64,000 bases of DNA, taken from contig JBLNDJ010000060.1 of NCBI GenBank assembly GCA_050261515.1, positions 62,001 to 126,000 of the forward strand. The letters are read 5' to 3'. Position 1 is the first letter of the stretch, and each line of letters begins with the position of its first letter. Below the pieces are notes generated by a model. The model was not told where the DNA came from. It saw nothing but the letters and a program-made list of their open reading frames with translations, and did not search any database. Shown here piece by piece: positions 58,566 to 64,000 of the stretch. Made by a program: the position numbers and the translations under genes. The DNA is from JBLNDJ01 sp050261515. GTDB lineage: Bacteria > Acidobacteriota > Terriglobia > Bryobacterales > Bryobacteraceae.

Positions 58566-61050
58566 GCGTCAGTTAGCACGTTCCCAAATTCCTCCCCCGG
58601 GACTTGGATTGCAAACGCCACAAAAAAAAGGCGTTTTGGCGTTTATAGTACTTATAGTCGCAACAACAGGCAGGTCGGGCACTTATAGACCGAAAAACGA
58701 AGAAGTACTAGATCGGCGCCAATTCTCAAAAAAATCGGAGCTCGCCAGGCTTCGAACCCACGCCGCCGCACTCATTCAAAGCGGCAAATACAGTGAAGCT
58801 GCGGACGAGTGCCAGTACGGATACTCGAAAGCTCTCGCCCAGGGGGATCAAGCCACAGCAGTTCGATTTCTCAACGCCGCCGGGGCGGCCCGGCTCGCGG
58901 GCTTCCAATATCGCGACGCCATGCGGACTCTTCTCGAAGCGCGGCGCCTGGCCGACTCGTCGAAGGATTGGGCAATTTCCGGGGCTATCTCGCTCAATAT
59001 CGCGTCAATTTACCAGCAAATGGGGGAGTGGAGCGGCGCGTTTGAGGAAACGCAGCGGGCCACAGCCGCGCTGCAGCGCGCTCCCGGTTCTCCCTACAGG
59101 CCGCAAGCGCTGGCCCAAACCGCAAAATTGCGCGCGCGCTCGGGCGATCTCGACGGGGCTCTTCCTGAATTTTTTGCCGCAATACGCGAGGCGGACGCGC
59201 AGGGAAATCTCTCTTTTAAGTCGCTGGTCCTGAATCAGCTCGGATACGAATACCTGAACAAAGCCCGGCTTGTGGAGGCCGAGCGCGCGATGACGGAGTC
59301 GTTCCGGCTGCGCAGCCTGGCGCGGAGCCGGGACATCGGCCAGTCGTACCGGGCGCTCGGGCTGCTGCGGATAGCGCAGGGGGACTTGCGCTCGGCAGGC
59401 GTGCTGCTCGACCGGGCGGTGGCGGAGTCGGAGCGCAATCCGGGCAAGACTCCGGGTTGGGCGGCGTACCACGCGCGCGGCGAGTTGCGGATGCGCGAGC
59501 ACAGGCTCGAAGAAGCGCTGGGCGATTTCCGCACCGCGCTCGACATGGCGCGGCGCTGGCGGCTCGAAGTGCTGCCGGCCGACACCATACGGACCAGCGC
59601 CGAAGTGAACCTCGAAGAGCTTTCTTCCTCTTTCATACGCGCCGCGGGCGAGTTGTATTTCGAGACGCGCCGTCCGGCGCTGGCCGCCGAAGCCTTCGCG
59701 GCCGCCGAAGAAATTCGAGCGGCCGGGCTGATGCGGGCCGTGCGCTGGCGCGACAAGCTGCCGGCGGAGTACGGCCGCGCGCTGGCGGAACTGCGGTCGG
59801 CGCGCGGCGCGCTGCTGCGCGTGGATTCGGTGGATTCCCGCGCGCGCATCCTGCGGCTTCGGAACAAGCTGGCGGAGATGGAGATGCGCGCGGGGCTGGA
59901 AACGGCTTCCGAAGCCGGCCCCGAGGAAACGCCGCGAGTGGCGGCCGATGCCGCGCTGATCAGCTTTCATCTCAACGAACCCCATTCCTACTCCTGGACG
60001 GTCACGCGCGAAGGGCTGGCCATGCGCCGGCTGGCGGGCGCCGCGCGCATACGGGCGCTGGCTTCCACGTTTTCAGAATCCATACGGCGGAACTCGATGG
60101 ACGCCGCAAGCGAAGGCGAACGGCTGTACGGAGAGCTGTTCGGCTCGATCGCGCGCGGCGCGGCGGAGAAGCATCACTGGCTGCTGGCAGTGGAGGACGT
60201 GCTGCTCAGCACGCCATTCGCGGCGCTGGTGACGGAGCGGGACGGCGGGCCGGTCTACCTGGTGGAGCGGCACTCGATCGCGATCGTCCCGAGCGCGCGG
60301 ATGATGGGGCAGGCGTTCCGGCCGTCGGCCATGAGCGGGCGGTTCGTAGGCATTGGCGATCCGATTTACAACAGCGCCGATGAGCGATGGAGCGGGCGGC
60401 GCGGAAACGACTCCGCACTGCAACTTCCCCGGCTGGCCGGCAGCGCGCGCGAGATCAGGCAATCGGCGCGGGCCTGGGGCGGTGCGGCGGCGCCGGAGCT
60501 GCTCGAAGGAACGGGCGCAACCCGCGAAGCGCTGGCGGAGGCAGTGGCGGCCGCTCCGGGCGTGGTCCACTTCGCGACGCACGTGGTCAGCTCGCTCGAA
60601 AACCCGGCGCGGCGGCTGATTCCGCTCAGCCTGCTGCCGGGCGGCGCTCCCGACCTGGTGGGGCCCGAGGAAATCGCGTCGTGGAAGCTGCCGCGGCCCG
60701 CGCTGGTGGTCATCAGCGGGTGCGCTTCGGGCGCTCCGGAGCGGCGCATTCCGCTGTTCACGTTGAACGCCGCGCCGGTAGCGCCCGAGGCTCCGCCGGC
60801 CGAACTGGGGCTGGTGGGGCTGGCGCGCGCGTGGCTTTCGGCGGGGGCGGGCGCGGTGGCGCTCACGCACTGGCCTACACCCGACGATACGGGCGAGTTG
60901 TTCCTGTCCTTCTATTCTCATTTGCGCGACCCCGGCAGCCCGGGCCCGGCTGCGGCGCTCCAGCGCGCGCAGCTCGACATGCTCCGGTCGCACACGTGGC
61001 GTTCCTCTCCGAAGTATTGGGCGGCCTATCTTATCGTTGGCAGGGGGTAA
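58546..61050 (+). CDS. TPR-CHAT protease protein
   Basis: An 834-residue protein as opened at TTG 58546; TTG 58609 gives 813 residues. A hydrophobic stretch (GVLAFIVLIVATTGRSGTYR) near residue 30-50 could be a signal or anchor. About 12 TPR-like helical pairs span residues 65-400. The CHAT domain spans about 540-834 with His in VVHFATHVVSS near residue 690 and Cys in LVVISGCASGAPE near residue 727, the caspase-like His/Cys dyad. It may be a protease activated through its TPR part. A sigma factor follows 9 bp later. The true start is unresolved. Confidence 0.9.
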   Translation: MWSTTKERQLARSQIPPPGLGLQTPQKKGVLAFIVLIVATTGRSGTYRPKNEEVLDRRQFSKKSELARLRTHAAALIQSGKYSEAADECQYGYSKALAQGDQATAVRFLNAAGAARLAGFQYRDAMRTLLEARRLADSSKDWAISGAISLNIASIYQQMGEWSGAFEETQRATAALQRAPGSPYRPQALAQTAKLRARSGDLDGALPEFFAAIREADAQGNLSFKSLVLNQLGYEYLNKARLVEAERAMTESFRLRSLARSRDIGQSYRALGLLRIAQGDLRSAGVLLDRAVAESERNPGKTPGWAAYHARGELRMREHRLEEALGDFRTALDMARRWRLEVLPADTIRTSAEVNLEELSSSFIRAAGELYFETRRPALAAEAFAAAEEIRAAGLMRAVRWRDKLPAEYGRALAELRSARGALLRVDSVDSRARILRLRNKLAEMEMRAGLETASEAGPEETPRVAADAALISFHLNEPHSYSWTVTREGLAMRRLAGAARIRALASTFSESIRRNSMDAASEGERLYGELFGSIARGAAEKHHWLLAVEDVLLSTPFAALVTERDGGPVYLVERHSIAIVPSARMMGQAFRPSAMSGRFVGIGDPIYNSADERWSGRRGNDSALQLPRLAGSAREIRQSARAWGGAAAPELLEGTGATREALAEAVAAAPGVVHFATHVVSSLENPARRLIPLSLLPGGAPDLVGPEEIASWKLPRPALVVISGCASGAPERRIPLFTLNAAPVAPEAPPAELGLVGLARAWLSAGAGAVALTHWPTPDDTGELFLSFYSHLRDPGSPGPAAALQRAQLDMLRSHTWRSSPKYWAAYLIVGRG

Positions 61051-61059
61051 TCACAAGCG

Positions 61060-61701
61060 ATGATCGACGAGACTGAGAAACCACCGGCAACCGCGCACTC
61101 GACGCCGAACTGGCGCGAACTTGTCGATCGGATCCGCAACGGCGACGCCGGCGGGATGGAGCAGCTCTACGCGGTGTTTTCCCGCGGCGTGCGGTTCTAC
61201 CTGTGCAGGCAGCTCGGCCCCCAGGAGCTCGAGGATAAGGTCCACGACACATTTCTGATCGTGCTGCAGGCGATCCGCCGCGGCGATCTGCGTGAGCCGG
61301 AGCGCCTGATGGGGTTCGTGCGCACGATCGTGCGGCGGCAGGTCGCTACTTATATAGACAACGCGGTGCAGGCGCGAAAGGAGCAGGCCGAGCTCGAGAC
61401 CGGCCTGTCGATCCGCGACGCGCGGAGCAATCCCGAGGAGGACGCCATCGCCCGGCAGCAGGTGGAGATCATGAAATCGGTACTGAACAGCGTTTCCGAG
61501 CGCGACCGCGAGATCCTGACCCGTTTTTATCTGCTCAACCAGACCCAGGAACAGATCTGTTCCGATATGGGGTTGAGCGATACGCAGTTCCGCCTGTTGA
61601 AATCACGCGCCAAGGCGCGGTTTGGGGAGCTAGGGCGCCGCAGTTTGCGGCGAGGGTTTCCTCAACTTACATTGAGAATGGCGTCGAGGACGGCCCACTG
61701 A
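61060..61701 (+). CDS. ECF-type RNA polymerase sigma factor
   Basis: A 213-residue sigma factor. Region 2 includes the segment MEQLYAVFSRGVRFYLCRQL and DKVHDTFLIVLQAIRRGDL; region 4 has SERDREILTRFYLLNQTQEQ, then ICSDMGLSDTQFRLL, ending in a basic helix. It sits between the CHAT gene and the zinc-finger anti-sigma-like gene, a typical sigma/anti-sigma pair, and is probably the operon's own regulator. Confidence 0.9.
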   Translation: MIDETEKPPATAHSTPNWRELVDRIRNGDAGGMEQLYAVFSRGVRFYLCRQLGPQELEDKVHDTFLIVLQAIRRGDLREPERLMGFVRTIVRRQVATYIDNAVQARKEQAELETGLSIRDARSNPEEDAIARQQVEIMKSVLNSVSERDREILTRFYLLNQTQEQICSDMGLSDTQFRLLKSRAKARFGELGRRSLRRGFPQLTLRMASRTAH

Positions 61702-61717
61702 AGTGAATGGGGGATGC

Positions 61718-62359
61718 ATGAGAACGGGGACGGCCTTGGGTGAACACGCATCCGACGACAGGCTCGAAGAGTACTGTCTCGGCAGGGTTCCGGCTGTGGA
61801 ACTCGAGGATTTTGAAAGTCATTTGCTGATTTGCCAGGAATGCCAGGAGCGCCTGCAAGAGACGGATTTGTATATCCGGACGATGCGGCGGGCGATCGTG
61901 GCGCTCAGGCCCGGTCCGGCGGCGCGCGTGCGGTGGCGGGACCGGCTGCGCGTGGCGATGCAATGGCCGAAGCCAATGTTTGTGGGGGCCGGGATCGGGG
62001 CGCTGTTGCTGTTGTGGAGCGTCGGGCCGATGATCGAAGGCCGGAAGGTGGCGGCGCCGGCCGCGGTAATGCTCGAAGCGACGCGCGGCGGGGCGGACGG
62101 GTTGCGGGCGCATGCGCCCGAGAAGACGCCGCTCGATTTGACGCTGGACTTGACGGGGGTGGCGATGCTGCCCGCCTATCAGGTGAAGATCGTGGATGCG
62201 AACGGGGCGCCGGTGATGCAATCGGCTGCGCAGCCAGTTGAAGGCAAGCTGGCGCTCAGGGCGCCGGGGCGGCTCCGGCGCGGGATGTATTGGGTGCGGG
62301 TGTATGACAAGGCGGAGCCTGGAGCGGTGCTGCGGGAGTACGGGTTGGAGTTGGAATAG
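61718..62359 (+). CDS. Zinc-finger anti-sigma-like membrane protein
   Basis: A 213-residue protein. The N-terminal zf-HC2-like pattern (LEEYCLGRVPAVELEDFESH, then LLICQECQERL) gives H...CxxC. A membrane segment (MFVGAGIGALLLLWSVG) is near residue 90-107, then an extracytoplasmic domain (LDLTLDLTGVAMLPAYQVKI) with a Ca-binding-like beta pattern. ATG 61718 is chosen because GGGGG precedes it by 4 bases. It is inferred to hold the upstream sigma factor. Confidence 0.85.
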   Translation: MRTGTALGEHASDDRLEEYCLGRVPAVELEDFESHLLICQECQERLQETDLYIRTMRRAIVALRPGPAARVRWRDRLRVAMQWPKPMFVGAGIGALLLLWSVGPMIEGRKVAAPAAVMLEATRGGADGLRAHAPEKTPLDLTLDLTGVAMLPAYQVKIVDANGAPVMQSAAQPVEGKLALRAPGRLRRGMYWVRVYDKAEPGAVLREYGLELE

Positions 62360-62367
62360 GGAAGCGA

Positions 62368-62388
62368 GAAGCTGGAAGCTGGAAGCTA
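62368..62388. repeat. Triplicated 7-bp repeat GAAGCTG
   Basis: GAAGCTG, GAAGCTG, GAAGCTA in tandem between two convergent genes, overlapping the stop of the leftward ACT-domain gene by 3 bp. Short tandem repeats of this kind are seen between genes in related genomes, from memory. No function is seen. Confidence 0.6.
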
Positions 62389-63057
62389 GAAAACCCGGCG
62401 GGTGAGGCGGGCGGGGTTGAACTTGGCTGTATCGGCTACGGCCATGACCGCCATGACTCCGGCTTGAACGGGGTCGGTTACTACGAAGTCCGCGGCGTCC
62501 GGGACGCTTCCTGCCATATTCAAGCTGATGACGAGCAGGCCTTGGGATCTCACTTCCCGGACGGCTTGTTCGATTTCTCCTCCCATGAGCGAGCCGGCCA
62601 GCACCAGGGCTTTGGCCCGGGGGAGGCGGGAGACGGCCCGGACGGCGTCGGCTAGCGATTGCTCGCCGACGAGCGGGATTGTATCGACCGAGATGTGCTC
62701 TCCGCGAATGTTGTGGCGGTCGGCTTCGGAGATGGCTCCGATGGCGACCTGGCCGACTTGCGCCCCCCCTCCCATGATGATGATGCGCTTGCCGTAGATC
62801 TTCTGGAGGGTGTGGACGAGGGTGGCGCGGCGGACGACCTGGAGTTTCTCGAGGTCGTTCGTCAAGTCGGCGGGTTGGCCGGGCAGTTCCACTTCGAAAT
62901 AGATTCGCGCCGCGGGCGGGCGGTTTTCGACGATCTCCACCAGCGTGATGTCTCCGCTGTGCGCGGCGATCACGCCGGTGAGGATGTGCATGACTCCGGG
63001 GCCGGCATCGGCCTCGATCAGAATTCCGATTTTTCCGCCCGCGACAGGTTCAGGCAT
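62386..63057 (-). CDS. ACT-domain protein with Rossmann-like C-terminal half
   Basis: A 223-residue cytoplasmic protein. Residues 1-75 look like an ACT domain (IGILIEADAGPGVMHILTGV and IYFEVELPGQ). Residues 85-223 contain a Gly-rich nucleotide-binding-type turn (KRIIIMGGGAQVGQVAIGAI) and ALVLAGSLMGGEIEQAVREV. It resembles ACT-DUF5612 proteins, an uncertain recollection. It could sense an amino acid. It overlaps the KdsC gene by 8 bp. Confidence 0.7.
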   Translation of the reverse strand: MPEPVAGGKIGILIEADAGPGVMHILTGVIAAHSGDITLVEIVENRPPAARIYFEVELPGQPADLTNDLEKLQVVRRATLVHTLQKIYGKRIIIMGGGAQVGQVAIGAISEADRHNIRGEHISVDTIPLVGEQSLADAVRAVSRLPRAKALVLAGSLMGGEIEQAVREVRSQGLLVISLNMAGSVPDAADFVVTDPVQAGVMAVMAVADTAKFNPARLTRRVF

Positions 63058-63601
63058 CGCAGATCTCGTATTTCTTGAGTAGATCGTCCCAGTGGCCCTG
63101 GGCTTTGAGGAGCAGCTCGCAGACTTCGCGGACCGCTCCCCGGCCGCCTTCGGCTTCGGTGACGAGGTGCGCGCTGCGCTTCACCTCAGGCCTGGAGTTG
63201 GCCGGGGCGATGCCTAGCGCCACCCGGCGCATGATGACGACGTCGGTCAGGTCGTCTCCGATGTAGGCCACCTGGTCTCGCGTGAAACCCGACTTCTTCA
63301 GGATTTCTTCGAGAATGGGGATTTTCTCGATGTGGCCCTGGTAGATGTAGGTGAAGTGGCACTGGCGGCAGCGCTCTTCGGTCGCGGGCGACACCCGGCC
63401 GCTGATGACACCGGTCTCGATGCCTTTCCAGCTCAGCCACTGGAGCGCGATGCCGTCCTGCGTGTCGAAGCCTTTGGTTTCGACCATGCGGCCGGCCGGG
63501 TCGGGGACGTTGTAGAGCTTGCCATCCGTCAGGACTCCGTCTACGTCCATGAGGAGGAGCTTGATGTTCGCTGCAAGCCTGTTGATGTCTACTTTTTCCA
63601 T
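63050..63601 (-). CDS. KdsC-type HAD phosphatase
   Basis: A 183-residue HAD phosphatase without a cap domain. Motif I is LLLMDVDGVLTDG, motif II ETGVISGRVS, and motif III/IV YIGDDLTDVVIM with GIAPANSRPEVK following. It hydrolyses 3-deoxy-D-manno-octulosonate 8-phosphate in the Kdo branch of lipopolysaccharide synthesis, or a close sialic/nonulosonate analogue. ATG 63601 is chosen over the longer open frame, which overlaps the next gene in another frame. Confidence 0.88.
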   Translation of the reverse strand: MEKVDINRLAANIKLLLMDVDGVLTDGKLYNVPDPAGRMVETKGFDTQDGIALQWLSWKGIETGVISGRVSPATEERCRQCHFTYIYQGHIEKIPILEEILKKSGFTRDQVAYIGDDLTDVVIMRRVALGIAPANSRPEVKRSAHLVTEAEGGRGAVREVCELLLKAQGHWDDLLKKYEICDA

Positions 63602-64000
63602 GGCGGGGTGTCGGGCAGGAGCTTCTGGAATTCCGCCACGAGTTTCGCTTCGTAGTCGGCCGTGTATTCTCCCTTGCGGAACTTGTCGGCCGCGGTGCAG
63701 AAGAACAGCTCCCAGGAGTCTTCTTCGTGGCCGGGGTTCACGGGGAAGAAGTGCGCGTTGTTGGCTCGCGCGGCCTTCATGTCTCCGGGAGCGTCGCCGA
63801 TCATAATGATTTTCGATTTGTCGTAGCGGCCTTCGGCGACCAGGTGTATGTGCTCCTTCTTGCTGCCCATCTCCTGTCCGGCGATGACGGTGACGTACTT
63901 CGCGATGTCGTGTTCCTGCCACTCGCGGACAAGAGCTTCGCCGGGCGTGGCCGAACACACAAGCACGTCGGCCCACTCGGTGATTTTTTTCAGGCTCTCG
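63589..64000 (-). CDS. HAD-family hydrolase, 5' end outside window
   Basis: The frame is open from the window edge to a stop at 63589, giving the C-terminal 136 residues. It has the HAD phosphatase IV-type motif IIMIGDAPGDMKAARANNAH and the Lys-containing GSKKEHI. The visible part begins SLKKITEWADVLVCSATPGE. It overlaps the KdsC start by 13 bp, so the genes are cotranscribed. Without the N-terminus the exact substrate cannot be named. Confidence 0.8.
   Translation of the reverse strand, partial: ESLKKITEWADVLVCSATPGEALVREWQEHDIAKYVTVIAGQEMGSKKEHIHLVAEGRYDKSKIIMIGDAPGDMKAARANNAHFFPVNPGHEEDSWELFFCTAADKFRKGEYTADYEAKLVAEFQKLLPDTPPWKK

Overview
The window reads as a GC-rich bacterial chromosome segment, most probably from an Acidobacteriota member of the Bryobacter/Solibacter type. 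This is an inference from gene content: an ATP synthase cluster with two b-type subunits, a LolA gene leading a type IV pilus/type II secretion cluster, a dnaK-dnaJ-hspR heat-shock operon, a secreted RHS protein, and a TPR-CHAT protein next to an ECF-type sigma factor. No 16S gene or other taxonomic marker is present.

Region 1 (1 to about 17034) is a lambda-type prophage or prophage-containing island lying against the 3' end of a tRNA-Pro(GGG) gene. The leftward late genes follow lambda order: terminase small and large subunits, gpW-like joiner, portal, S49 protease with a nested scaffold start, decoration protein, major capsid, head-tail connectors, tail terminator, tail tube, and a tail-assembly gene cut by the window edge. 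Upstream of these are a rightward three-gene cassette ending in a DUF3489-like protein, and a leftward set of small genes carrying two ParB-nuclease/DNA-methyltransferase fusions. A gene resembling the predicted pPIWI-associating nuclease family sits between the phage genes and the tRNA. No integrase is visible, so the other end and probably the recombinase lie left of the window.

Region 2 (17.1-24.6 kb, leftward) has a glycosyltransferase and the ATP synthase genes b', b, delta, alpha, gamma, beta, epsilon, without the a and c subunits. Region 3 (24.7-32.2 kb, rightward) is lolA, a PilC/GspF platform protein, a PilB/GspE ATPase, PilM-, PilN-, PilO- and PilP/GspC-like proteins and a long pseudopilin-like protein. 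Region 4 (32.2-44.6 kb) holds two beta-propeller proteins, a small sigma factor, an MrfA-type helicase, a PilZ protein, a small membrane protein, uvrA, a conserved unknown gene, a CPBP protease, mtnA and a single-domain response regulator. Region 5 (44.6-49.0 kb) is dnaK-dnaJ-hspR, transcribed leftward from a promoter overlapped by a HAIR-like operator, and divergent from modA.

Region 6 (49.3-56.2 kb, leftward) is a tightly overlapping three-gene unit: a small secreted protein, a 1.9-kilo-residue exported RHS protein, and a secreted protein. The RHS C-terminal domain looks lysozyme-like but is split by a one-base frameshift. The true downstream stop overlaps the start of the last gene, which makes that gene a candidate periplasmic immunity protein. 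Region 7 (56.2-58.3 kb) encodes an O-antigen-ligase-like protein and a methyltransferase. Region 8 (58.3-62.4 kb, rightward) is a TPR-CHAT protein, sigma factor and zinc-finger anti-sigma-like protein, preceded by a leader with a 15-codon ORF, a 19-bp palindrome over a promoter and a 13-bp perfect hairpin. The right end holds an ACT-domain protein, a KdsC-type phosphatase and a truncated HAD hydrolase.

The strongest candidates for something undescribed are the RHS/lysozyme-like toxin with its overlapping exported partner, the CHAT leader, and the orphan pPIWI-associated-nuclease-like gene at the island edge.
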